6,228 bases of DNA from Limnochordia bacterium (GTDB lineage Bacteria; Bacillota; Limnochordia; Darwinibacteriales; B1SED10-159), in the NCBI GenBank assembly GCA_007132255.1, contig SLOZ01000193.1, forward strand, positions 1 to 6,228, given 5' to 3'. Each line of letters starts with the position of its first letter. Position 1 is the first letter of the stretch. The notes beneath the pieces were generated by a model. It worked only from the letters and a program-made list of their open reading frames with translations. It did not search any database and was not told the origin of the DNA. A program made the translations under genes and the position numbers. This document shows positions 1 through 5,434 of the stretch, piece after piece.

Positions 1-908
1 AACACAGCAGCCATGACCACTGGAATTCCATTGAACCCAGCGATAGCAGCACAGCCTGCGGCTGAGCCGCCGAAAAGCATCAGCAAAAAGGAGCGCACAT
101 TGAATCTAGCAGCAATCCATCCAGCCAAAGCTCGTCCTGAAGCCAACCCTGCCCAGAAGAGAGATACAGCTAAAGCACCATATTCTACCGGTGCCATCAA
201 TTCCCGCACGAGATACGTTGTTAACCAGCTGGTCAATGAGATCTCAGCACCGCAGTACAGCAGCATGCATACGAGCATGAGCCAAAACCATAGGCTGGCG
301 TAGGGGCCGCCTGCCAAAGACGTGGCGGCGTGTTCGGTGGTCTCGGCTGGTTGGGGCCGTGGTGTGGCCAACCAGAGAGCAAACAGCAGCGTCAACGCTG
401 CTGTTGCTACCATGTACAACAGGCTCCAGCTTTGGCTCAAGACATACACCTGGGCAAGAAGCGCTGGGCCCACCAACGCACCAATACTGAAGGAGAAATG
501 CAGCCAGTGCATGGCCCGTCGTGACCGTTGGGGAGGAAGACTAGCGACGGCTGCGTTGAATCCTACGTCCACCGTGCTGAATCCAAAGCCAGCCAATGCC
601 GCGATCACCAGCAGTACAGACCAGTAGGGCGCTACCGGGAGCACCCCCAGGGCCAAAGCACCCAAGAGTGCGCCCGTACCAATATGCCGCTTGGTGCCCA
701 TACGGCCATGAAACCAAGCAAACGTGCTGGACCCCGCGATATATCCCAATGAACGCGCTAAGAAGAGCAAACCACCTGTCCCTAGGGTGATGGAAAAGGC
801 GTCCAGCAAAAAGGGCATAGCCACACCGTGAACTGTGGTGGCCAAACCGAGCAGGATGAACGATATGTAGGCAGTGCGCTCCAGTGAAGTGGTGGATGTA
901 AGTGGCAT
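1..908 (-). CDS. MFS family transporter, partial (C-terminus beyond left edge)
   Basis: Reading the minus strand from the ATG at 908 gives 302 uninterrupted codons to the window edge. The protein is very hydrophobic, with nine clear membrane segments at about residues 13-35, 46-66, 77-93, 95-118, 137-157, 161-181, 205-234, 243-266 and 272-292. The charged loop after the second segment (G68-R-M-G-T-K-R74) resembles the MFS motif A loop, and the long hydrophilic stretch at 182-204 matches the usual central loop between the two six-helix halves. The segment around residues 219-232 (C-G-A-E-I-S, then S-W-L-T-T-Y) resembles FucP-like or uncharacterised MFS permeases. About 90-100 residues, three helices, should lie outside the window. 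The start is fixed by an in-frame TGA two codons upstream and by GGAG about 10 nt before the ATG. It should be a plasma-membrane secondary transporter; the substrate cannot be read from sequence. It is transcribed divergently from everything else here. Confidence 0.9.
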   Translation of the reverse strand, partial: MPLTSTTSLERTAYISFILLGLATTVHGVAMPFLLDAFSITLGTGGLLFLARSLGYIAGSSTFAWFHGRMGTKRHIGTGALLGALALGVLPVAPYWSVLLVIAALAGFGFSTVDVGFNAAVASLPPQRSRRAMHWLHFSFSIGALVGPALLAQVYVLSQSWSLLYMVATAALTLLFALWLATPRPQPAETTEHAATSLAGGPYASLWFWLMLVCMLLYCGAEISLTSWLTTYLVRELMAPVEYGALAVSLFWAGLASGRALAGWIAARFNVRSFLLMLFGGSAAGCAAIAGFNGIPVVMAAV

Positions 909-1005
909 CGGATCTCATCTCCATTGCGTTTGTTTAGACCGCGACCAAAGACATCTTAGGCAATGTGTCGCTAGCAGACCTGTTTCAATGACGTGGTTCC
1001 CGCTC

Positions 1006-1014
1006 ATTCTAGCA
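1006..1014 (-). promoter_or_regulatory. Candidate extended -10 promoter element for the MFS gene
   Basis: The minus strand reads TGCTAGAAT, an extended -10 (TGn plus TAGAAT, five of six matches to TATAAT), about 98 bp upstream of the MFS start. I could not find a good -35 at the usual distance, which extended -10 promoters can tolerate. It overlaps the middle copy of the AGGNCTGCTAG repeat, so a protein binding the repeat would cover it. The plus-strand copy at 1129-1139 runs into a weaker TGCTAGACT, which might serve the glycosylase gene. Confidence 0.3.
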
Positions 1015-1053
1015 GTCCTATTTCATAGAGAGTACTGCGTGGTTAACGACTGA

Positions 1054-1088
1054 GCTCGAAACGCCTTTCAAACGGCGTTTCTCCGAGC
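1054..1088. other. Bulged hairpin in the divergent intergenic region
   Basis: The perfect 8-bp stem GAAACGCC (1058-1065) / GGCGTTTC (1074-1081) has an 8-nt loop. Outside it GCTC (1054-1057) pairs with GAGC (1085-1088), leaving a TCC bulge at 1082-1084. No T-run follows on either strand, so it is not a standard intrinsic terminator. It lies midway between the repeated 11-mers. It could be a protein-binding palindrome or part of a transcribed leader. Confidence 0.5.
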
Positions 1089-1420
1089 AGAACAGTCAAC
1101 GCTGCGCGTTAAAACACGTTTAAGAAACAGGCCTGCTAGACTGTTGTTCTCGGGGGAATGCTTGGAAAACGGAATTTCGCACTGGTCTGCAAACTGTTTG
1201 CGACTCTCTGTGCAACGACGCTGCTGGGTCTGTGTTAAACCAAGGCAGTAGTGCGTTTTGGCGAAACTTCGCTGCGGTCACCGGAGAGTCCTGCTTGCAC
1301 AGTTTCGCTGGGCTGATTGGGAATGGATGTACCCCGCAGCCGTACTGGGCATGGAGGCCTGCAAAAAATTCTCTGCGACTTCATCTCGAAAGAAACGTAA
1401 ACGTGTAGGAAATCGACCTT

Positions 1421-1540
1421 ATGAGCGAGAACAAATACGATACAACAGCGACCGTCACGCAGATGATGATTGTGTTCTTCGTCAGCGATTTTTCGTCGGC
1501 CTTAAGGAGACGCGACAATGCCTTACTTCACATATGGTGA
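1421..1540 (+). CDS. Possible 39-codon ORF just upstream of the glycosylase gene (doubtful)
   Basis: An ATG at 1421 opens 39 codons ending at TGA 1538-1540, overlapping the first 23 nt of the glycosylase gene in another frame. A weak AGGA lies 10 nt before the ATG. The peptide begins M-S-E-N-K-Y-D-T-T-A-T-V-T-Q and has a short hydrophobic run (M-M-I-V-F-F-V). I recognise no family. It could be a coupled leader peptide or chance; the strong ribosome site at 1504-1509 falls inside it and serves the glycosylase gene. Confidence 0.15.
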   Translation: MSENKYDTTATVTQMMIVFFVSDFSSALRRRDNALLHIW

Positions 1541-2138
1541 TACAGAAACTCGTCACCTAGCCTTGGCAGATCCCTGCATGGCGCAGTGGATCGAACAGGT
1601 CGGAACCATCCAGCGCGAGGTGATCCCTGATCCCTTCGCAGCACTGCTTTCCAGCATAATCAGCCAGCAGATATCCGGCAAGGCCGCGCAGACAATCTGG
1701 GCACGGTTTGTGGGCGCCGTTGGTTCCGTGGACCCAGACTCCGTTTTGGCTGTGAGTGAAGCAGACCTGCGGGGCTGCGGCCTATCCGGGCGTAAAGCCG
1801 AGTATGTCCAGGGCATCGCAGCCGCTGCGAAGCGCGGCGATATCGCCTTTTCTGACTTCCAACATATGAGGGATGACGATATCATTCGCAGATTGGTGGA
1901 ACTCAAAGGAGTCGGAGTATGGACGGCCGAAATGCTGTTGATTTTTTCGCTGGAACGGCCTGATGTTCTGAGTTTTGCGGATTTGGGAATTCGGCGCGGA
2001 TTGATGCGCCTGCATCATTTGGACGATCTTTCAGAAGCAGTCTTTGACAAATACCGAAACATGTATTCACCCTATGGCAGTACAGCTTCCTTGTATCTAT
2101 GGGAACTAGCAGCGCAGACTACTGCGAAGGATGTTTGA
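1518..2138 (+). CDS. DNA-3-methyladenine glycosylase II (AlkA/Mag1-like, HhH-GPD)
   Basis: This 206-residue protein belongs to the helix-hairpin-helix GPD superfamily that excises alkylated purines such as 3-methyladenine from DNA, starting base-excision repair. The N-terminus (Y3-F-T-Y-G-D-T-E10) matches the short Firmicutes type, which lacks the extra N-terminal domain of E. coli AlkA. Residues 45-57 (S-S-I-I-S-Q-Q-I-S-G-K-A-A) are the characteristic first conserved helix. The helix-hairpin-helix is L129-K-G-V-G-V-W-T-A137. The catalytic aspartate is expected to be D155 in F-A-D-L-G-I-R-R-G; the preceding position, often Asp in AlkA, is Ala here. The Y183-S-P-Y-G-S and S191-L-Y-L-W blocks match the usual C-terminal helix. 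The start is supported by AAGGAG at 1504-1509, 8 nt before the ATG. The protein is full-length and cytoplasmic. AlaX begins 71 nt downstream, so co-transcription is plausible. Confidence 0.93.
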   Translation: MPYFTYGDTETRHLALADPCMAQWIEQVGTIQREVIPDPFAALLSSIISQQISGKAAQTIWARFVGAVGSVDPDSVLAVSEADLRGCGLSGRKAEYVQGIAAAAKRGDIAFSDFQHMRDDDIIRRLVELKGVGVWTAEMLLIFSLERPDVLSFADLGIRRGLMRLHHLDDLSEAVFDKYRNMYSPYGSTASLYLWELAAQTTAKDV

Positions 2139-2165
2139 GTGATGCGCCGCTCACGGCGCCTCATT
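2138..2165 (+). other. Intercistronic hairpin between the glycosylase gene and alaX
   Basis: The perfect stem GCGCCG (2144-2149) / CGGCGC (2154-2159) has a CTCA loop. It extends past one T/C mismatch by five more pairs (2138-2142 with 2161-2165, one of them G-U). It begins at the last base of the glycosylase stop codon. No U-run follows, so efficient termination is unlikely. An mRNA-stabilising or attenuating element within an operon is a better guess. A second short palindrome, GCCTG-G-CAGGC, lies immediately after it. Confidence 0.5.
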
Positions 2166-2198
2166 GCCTGGCAGGCTTGTGCAAGATGACTGCGGAAC

Positions 2199-2204
2199 GA
2201 GGTG
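2199..2204 (+). promoter_or_regulatory. Ribosome binding site that sets the alaX start
   Basis: GAGGTG sits 5 nt before the ATG at 2210. The reading frame is open further upstream, with ATGs at 2099 and 2186, but neither has a comparable site and the extra residues do not resemble AlaX proteins. The 2210 start is therefore preferred. Confidence 0.6.
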
Positions 2205-2209
2205 TGGCG

Positions 2210-3376
2210 ATGACCCAAGCACTATACTATGAGAATCCACCGATACTACGGTGGACTACAGAGATCATCGAGCGGAGGGAACGGGAAGGCCGGGTCCACG
2301 TCGTCTTGGCAGAGACCGCCTTTTACCCGGAAGGGGGCGGCCAGCCCGCAGACGGCGGCACCATTGCAGGGCTTGCTGTCGAAATGGTGTATCAAGAGGA
2401 CGCGAAGGTGTTTCATGTATTGGAGCGCGACCCGGGTCAGGGCCAAGTGCAGTGTGAGGTGGATAGCGAACGGCGCTGGCACCATATGCAGCATCATTCG
2501 GGGCAACATCTTCTGTCGGCGGTCTGGGAGTCCGACTATCAATGCCAGACTATCGGTTTTCACCTGGGCGAACGCTATGCAACCATTGATCTAACCGGCC
2601 CCGAGCTCGAGGCTGGTTGGTTGGCTGCTGTGGAGCGCCGGGTCAACCGAAAGATCCACGAAGATTTGCCCATTGTCACTCATAGCCTACCCAGCCATGA
2701 GCTGAAGAACTACTCTATTCGGGGTGGCGATGATTTTGTGGGACCAGTTCGTCTCGTGCAGATTGCCGATTTGGATGACTCGCCGTGCTGTGGAACCCAT
2801 GTAACTAGCACAGGGCAGATTGGTTTGGTCAAACTCCTTAAGACCGAACGGGTTCGTGGGTGTACACGCATCTACTTTGTCTGTGGCATGAAGGCCTTAG
2901 AGGATTATCAGGCTAAAGACCAGATCGTTCGAGCATTGTGTGCTCGGTACTCCACTGGGGAGGCTGATCTTCTGCAGCGCATTGAGGGGGATGAGCGACG
3001 TTTGCAGGAGCTTACGCGTGAGCATCGGGAACTGCGTCAACTGTGGCTGACACTGCAGGCGCAAACGTGGGCCGTAGGGAAACGGATTGTGGAGGCGGAC
3101 GTTTGTGAACCAGACGATGCCTCGGTTCTGGCCAAGGCTATATTGGATGCAGGCGCGGAAGTGGCTGTGGTGCGCTGTGGACAGCGTCTGTTCGTGCAGC
3201 ACAACGGTGATTTGGACTGGCATTTTGGGCAGTTCATCCGCAGTGAAGGAGTGAAGTTTGGCGGTCGGGGCGGTGGCAGCGGCTCTGCAGCTCAAGCGTA
3301 CTTTCATGATCCGGAACAACTGGAGCACTTCGCCGCGCATTTGAAATCTGCCTTGGAGGGAAGCGATGATGAGTAA
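2210..3376 (+). CDS. alaX: Alanyl-tRNA editing protein, long form (AlaX-L type with DHHA1 domain)
   Basis: AlaX proteins are free-standing relatives of the alanyl-tRNA synthetase editing domain; they hydrolyse Ser-tRNA-Ala or Gly-tRNA-Ala in the cytoplasm. From the 2210 start the protein has 388 residues, right for the long form. In order: an N-terminal beta-barrel (about 1-90) with the F38-Y-P-E-G-G-G-Q-P46 signature; the zinc-binding editing core with H96-S-G-Q-H100 and C193-C-G-T-H197, giving the HxxxH and CxxxH pairs; a charged, probably coiled-coil linker (about 250-285); and a DHHA1 domain ending with the glycine-rich G351-G-R-G-G-G-S-G-S-A-A-Q362. All expected metal ligands are present, so it should be active. 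Its stop codon overlaps the start of the downstream kinase gene by 11 nt. The G-G-G-Q-P motif also occurs in full AlaRS, but there is no aminoacylation domain here. Confidence 0.94.
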   Translation: MTQALYYENPPILRWTTEIIERREREGRVHVVLAETAFYPEGGGQPADGGTIAGLAVEMVYQEDAKVFHVLERDPGQGQVQCEVDSERRWHHMQHHSGQHLLSAVWESDYQCQTIGFHLGERYATIDLTGPELEAGWLAAVERRVNRKIHEDLPIVTHSLPSHELKNYSIRGGDDFVGPVRLVQIADLDDSPCCGTHVTSTGQIGLVKLLKTERVRGCTRIYFVCGMKALEDYQAKDQIVRALCARYSTGEADLLQRIEGDERRLQELTREHRELRQLWLTLQAQTWAVGKRIVEADVCEPDDASVLAKAILDAGAEVAVVRCGQRLFVQHNGDLDWHFGQFIRSEGVKFGGRGGGSGSAAQAYFHDPEQLEHFAAHLKSALEGSDDE

Positions 3377-3938
3377 CGTGAAGACGATTGTCATCGGGAT
3401 TGCCGGTGGCACTGGGAGTGGTAAGACGACCTTTGCCAAGCGCGTGCAGGAGGCCTTGAGCCATTACACGGTGGAAGTATTCCACATGGACCGATACTTC
3501 AAAAACAAACCTCCGGTGACGGTGGCTCCATTCTCCGGCCGAGAATTTGAGGACCACAACCATCCGGATTCGTTTCGCTTGGATGACTTCTGCCAGGATC
3601 TGCGAGCAGCCAAAGCAGCAGGCGCCCAGGACGTTATCCTGGCAGAGGGCCTGATGGTCTTGCACACGGAATGCGTCCGTGAACTTTTGGATCTAGGCAT
3701 ATTCATCGACACCATGGCCGATGAACGGATCGTGCGCCGTCTGCGCCGGAACATGGAACACGGCTTGGACTTCGAAGACATCTCGGCGTTTTATCTTGAG
3801 TCTGTAAGATATCGGCACAACGAGTTTGTCGAACCGTCCCGCTGGCATGCAGATATCGTTGTGAATGGACACAACTTCTCGGAGCGCGCTGTGCGCATGC
3901 TGCAGCTGTGGGTGGTGGATATGCTGAGCGCCAGGTAG
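3366..3938 (+). CDS. Uridine-kinase-like P-loop kinase
   Basis: This 190-residue cytoplasmic protein has the phosphoribulokinase/uridine kinase fold. Visible motifs are Walker A G14-G-T-G-S-G-K-T21, the D42-R-Y-F segment equivalent to the substrate-site D-x-Y-Y of uridine kinases, H66-P-D-S-F70, a Walker-B-like I91-L-A-E-G95, a strand D115 followed by the arginine-rich lid (R121 to R128), and F154-V-E-P-S-R-W-H-A-D-I near the C-terminus. It is about 20 residues shorter than E. coli Udk. By motif alignment the missing part is the segment between H-P-D-S-F and the E-G strand that carries the P-x-Y-x-x-x-x-H-T-R hairpin contacting the nucleoside. The substrate may therefore not be uridine. ATGs at 3366 and 3369 are both possible starts; GGAGG at 3355-3359 lies 6 or 9 nt away, inside alaX, so translation is probably coupled. 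Confidence 0.85.
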   Translation: MMSNVKTIVIGIAGGTGSGKTTFAKRVQEALSHYTVEVFHMDRYFKNKPPVTVAPFSGREFEDHNHPDSFRLDDFCQDLRAAKAAGAQDVILAEGLMVLHTECVRELLDLGIFIDTMADERIVRRLRRNMEHGLDFEDISAFYLESVRYRHNEFVEPSRWHADIVVNGHNFSERAVRMLQLWVVDMLSAR

Positions 3939-4245
3939 TGTTGGCGTTCGCATCGGTACAAACGTCGGCCCTTGGTGCTCGATGCGTAGTTGAGTTTGCT
4001 GCATTTCCGTGGTGTAGTCGCTGTGCAACGATGGACTAACCGATACGCTGGCGGCTTCGGGGGACTGCCGGATCAGAACGCGTTTCTGATGGCTTTGTCC
4101 AGCAGTGTGGCCTCCAACTTTGTCCAAGGCAAACGTTCTGTGGATGGCGCTGCTGCGGGAACCTGATGGTTTCTGGGAAGACCTTGGGTGCAGTGCATGT
4201 AGACGTGCATCCGCGTGTTCTGTGAGGAAGGATGGTGAGGGATCC
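3939..4245 (+). other. 307-bp gap with no supported gene
   Basis: No convincing coding sequence or T-tailed terminator is visible. Two stems are present: CGCATCG (3949-3955) / CGATGCG (3980-3986), 7 bp closing a 24-nt loop just after the kinase stop, and ATCAGAA (4072-4078) / TTCTGAT (4084-4090), 7 bp with a 5-nt loop. The first could help end or protect the operon transcript. The frame open from 4105 into the next gene has no ribosome site and an unprotein-like N-terminus. Confidence 0.5.
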
Positions 4246-4521
4246 ATGCAGATGCGGTGGTTGGTCGTGGTGGCTGTCCTGGCAGTATGGGGATTCCTGA
4301 TTTACGTCGCTGTCTCGCCGAACGCTCTGGAATGGGCCGAACGGCTGTCGCTGCAGGAACCGGGCAGGTATCCAGTCATGGATTCTGAAGATACTGTTCG
4401 TTTTGTCGAAGGACAGCCCTATGTGACTGATTATGTCAGACTCATTCAATATATGCTCGTTACGTTAGCGGTTGGGTTGTTCGCGTGGAGGTTCATGCTC
4501 GACAAGGGCGGCCGTGTTTAG
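4246..4521 (+). CDS. Small two-helix membrane protein, unknown function
   Basis: This is a 91-residue protein of no family I recognise. It starts at ATG 4246 with GGTGAGG (4234-4240) 5 nt upstream; ATG 4252, two codons later, is an alternative. The first hydrophobic segment is about residues 5-23 (V7-V-V-A-V-L-A-V-W-G-F-L-I-Y). A polar, acidic stretch of about 43 residues follows (24-66), then a second helix at about 67-84 and a short basic tail (R82, K87, R90). By the positive-inside rule (R4 before helix 1, basic tail after helix 2) both ends should be cytoplasmic, with the loop outside. The loop contains prolines and acidic residues but no cysteine pair or obvious motif. It stands alone, with about 300-bp gaps on both sides, so the context gives little hint. 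Confidence 0.65.
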   Translation: MQMRWLVVVAVLAVWGFLIYVAVSPNALEWAERLSLQEPGRYPVMDSEDTVRFVEGQPYVTDYVRLIQYMLVTLAVGLFAWRFMLDKGGRV

Positions 4522-4585
4522 GAACGTGTTCCGATGGAAGGCGGTTGGTAATTTTTACCTGGTACCTGGTAAAAGTAAATTTTTG
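4521..4585 (+). terminator. Weak AT-rich hairpins after the small membrane protein gene
   Basis: Immediately after the stop codon comes GGAAC-GT-GTTCC (4521-4532). Then TTTTACC (4553-4559) pairs with GGTAAAA (4568-4574) across an 8-nt loop, followed by GTAAATTTTTGG. The first arm can alternatively pair upstream as GGTAA (4547-4551) / TTACC (4555-4559). The loop region is a tandem ACCTGGT repeat. The stem is AT-rich and the T-run lies 5 nt beyond it, so this is at best a weak terminator. Confidence 0.3.
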
Positions 4586-4813
4586 GAAACTGGGTGCAGT
4601 AGTACAACTTCGAGAGAAACGCGAGCAGACAGCGCAAGCTAAGAAATGCCGTTATGCGGCTGCCTGCAGCCATGAACCCGGGCTGCCGCAGAAATACTAG
4701 GTGATGGAAGGCAGCGGTTTTGGCCCTATCCTCGAAAGACCCAGATTCGAGTGGACCCAGAGGCAGGGTTGGGTTGGTTGCGATGATAAATTTGTGAGAC
4801 GGAGGCATCGCCG
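4586..4813 (+). other. Noncoding leader region before the GNAT gene
   Basis: No gene is supported here. GC-rich stems can form: GCAGCC/GGCTGC around 4666-4686, which competes with an outer GCGGC/GCCGC pairing, and CTCGAA (4731-4736) / TTCGAG (4746-4751). A G-rich stretch at 4762-4778 has four short G-runs. No convincing promoter was found; GATAAA at 4784-4789 is a poor -10 without a clear -35. Confidence 0.4.
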
Positions 4814-5251
4814 ATGGCGCATATCTTCCTGGCCCAAACAGATGAGCACTTCAATTTCCTGAAAACGTGGGATTGGCATGTCCATGCTGATGTGCTCAAA
4901 CGCAAAATGTCCAATGGCGAGATTCTTGTGGTGCAGGTGGACGACCAGTTGGTGGGTTGGCTGCGCTTTGGCTATTTCTGGGATTCGATTCCGTTCATGA
5001 ATCTGCTCTATTTTGTGGAGACCCATCGCGGTCAAGGTCTGGGACGCCAGATCGTCACTCACTGGGAGCGGCTCATGGCTGAAAACGGCCATTCCATGGT
5101 CATGACGTCTACGCTCAGCAATGAGCAGGCGCAGTTCTTTTACCGCAAGTTGGGCTACAAGGACAGCGGCTCGTTACTTTTGGAGAACGAAGCTCTGGAG
5201 ATCATCTTTACGAAGTCCTTGACAACGCCAGCGGGCAGTGGAGAACGCTAG
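4814..5251 (+). CDS. GNAT family N-acetyltransferase
   Basis: A 145-residue single-domain cytoplasmic protein of the GCN5-related acetyltransferase fold, which transfers acetyl from acetyl-CoA to an amine. The central strand G34-E-I-L-V-V-Q-V-D-D-Q-L-V-G-W-L50 is the usual beta2-beta3 pair. Motif A follows: strand L64-L-Y-F-V-E-T, then the pyrophosphate-binding loop R72-G-Q-G-L-G77 and helix R78-Q-I-V-T-H-W-E-R-L-M. The C-terminal part has the typical N103-E-Q-A-Q-F-F-Y-R-K-L-G-Y-K-D-S-G-S block, where Y110 sits at the position of the usual general-acid tyrosine. The start has GGAGG at 4801-4805, 8 nt upstream. The substrate cannot be inferred; neighbours are separated by gaps of 292 bp upstream and 183 bp downstream, so it may be transcribed alone. 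Confidence 0.9.
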   Translation: MAHIFLAQTDEHFNFLKTWDWHVHADVLKRKMSNGEILVVQVDDQLVGWLRFGYFWDSIPFMNLLYFVETHRGQGLGRQIVTHWERLMAENGHSMVMTSTLSNEQAQFFYRKLGYKDSGSLLLENEALEIIFTKSLTTPAGSGER

Positions 5252-5285
5252 ACTTCGCGGCTCATGGAATGGATCAGGGGAGACG

Positions 5286-5334
5286 ATGGTCTGTGACAAC
5301 ACCGTCAGACTGACGGGTCAGTCACAGCCACCAT
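5286..5334 (+). other. Long nested hairpin after the GNAT gene
   Basis: Inner stem CCGTCA (5302-5307) / TGACGG (5311-5316) with a GAC loop; symmetric 4-by-4 internal loop (AACA against GTCA); outer stem CTGTGAC (5291-5297) / GTCACAG (5321-5327); then ATGGT (5286-5290) / ACCAT (5330-5334) beyond a CC bulge. That is 18 base pairs, all Watson-Crick. No T-run follows, so it is not a standard terminator. It could be part of a structured leader for the downstream gene or a binding palindrome. Confidence 0.6.
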
Positions 5335-5354
5335 GGCAGCTAACGCTGTACAGG

Positions 5355-5400
5355 CCGAAGATTGGCATGGTCTAAGCCGCCAGTTACCGCGGCCCTTCGG
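5355..5400 (+). other. Second stem with nested hairpin in the leader of the RdgB-like gene
   Basis: CCGAAG (5355-5360) pairs with CTTCGG (5395-5400), enclosing the perfect hairpin GCCGC (5376-5380) / GCGGC (5389-5393) with an 8-nt loop. It ends about 18 nt before the ribosome site of the next gene. With the preceding hairpin it makes most of 5286-5400 foldable. I recognise no known riboswitch class. Confidence 0.35.
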
Positions 5401-5417
5401 GATCTTGCTGCTTTAAT

Positions 5418-5430
5418 AAGGGAGTGAAGG
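5418..5430 (+). promoter_or_regulatory. Ribosome binding site region that sets the TTG start
   Basis: AAGGGAG (5418-5424) lies 10 nt and GAAGG (5426-5430) 4 nt before the TTG at 5435. The only nearby ATG (5431) is out of frame and opens 12 codons ending at TAA 5467-5469. No in-frame ATG or GTG lies between this site and the conserved N-terminus, so TTG 5435 is the best start; a second in-frame TTG at 5441 is less likely. Confidence 0.6.
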
Positions 5431-5434
5431 ATGC

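Larger units (their letters stand above)
971..1139. repeat. Three copies of AGGNCTGCTAG, two within an imperfect 28-bp inverted repeat
   Basis: The 11-mer AGGNCTGCTAG occurs on the minus strand at 971-981 (N=T) and 1009-1019 (N=A), and on the plus strand at 1129-1139 (N=C). The outer two copies lie in a longer inverted repeat: the minus-strand 28-mer at 971-998 matches the plus-strand 28-mer at 1112-1139 at 22 of 28 positions, including a G-A-A-A-C-A-G-G block beside the 11-mer. The plus copy contains the 8-bp palindrome CAGGCCTG. The arrangement, pointing away from a centre near 1055 in a divergent intergenic region, suggests operator or promoter elements. That function is inference; the repeats themselves are directly visible. 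Confidence 0.6.
909..1517. other. 609-bp noncoding divergent intergenic region
   Basis: No convincing gene fills this gap between the divergent MFS gene and the glycosylase gene. It should hold the promoters of both. It contains three copies of an 11-mer, a 28-bp imperfect inverted repeat (971-998 against 1112-1139) and a bulged hairpin (1054-1088). Smaller perfect stems are AACGC/GCGTT at 1098-1110, GCAAA/TTTGC at 1189-1201, and the distant pair 1261-1267/1302-1308. A 39-codon reading frame at 1421-1540 is the only possible coding content, and it is weak. The 100-codon frame starting from TTG at 1258 has no ribosome site and an unprotein-like composition. Confidence 0.7.

Noticed and set aside
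541..924. 127-codon minus-strand ORF beginning at the ATG at 924
   Set aside because: It is rich in His, Arg and Cys and lies in a different frame over the clear MFS coding sequence, which runs from 908 to the window edge with well-formed membrane helices.
1258..1560. 100-codon plus-strand ORF starting at TTG
   Set aside because: There is no ribosome site, the composition is unusual (many Arg, Cys and Trp) and it resembles nothing I know; its end overlaps the well-supported glycosylase start.
2099..2209. 37-residue N-terminal extension of AlaX
   Set aside because: It overlaps the end of the glycosylase gene, lacks a ribosome site and does not look like AlaX; the ATG at 2210 has GAGGTG at good spacing.
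3693..4247. 184-codon minus-strand ORF covering the kinase end and the following gap
   Set aside because: Most of it is antisense to the kinase, it is rich in His, Pro and Ser, and it has no recognisable domain; it looks like a shadow frame.
4762..4778. G-rich run that could form a two-tier G-quadruplex
   Set aside because: The G-runs are only two or three long and the stretch is short; this is common by chance in sequence of this composition.
5286..5375. 29-codon ORF with a GGGGAG upstream
   Set aside because: Ribosome-site spacing is only 3 nt, the ATG is buried in the hairpin stem, and the peptide resembles no known protein.
5376..5400. TACCGCGG followed by an inverted pair, reminiscent of a T-box antiterminator
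   Set aside because: The flanking AGGGTGG part of the T-box signature, a specifier stem and a terminator are missing, and the downstream gene is not an aminoacyl-tRNA or amino-acid gene.
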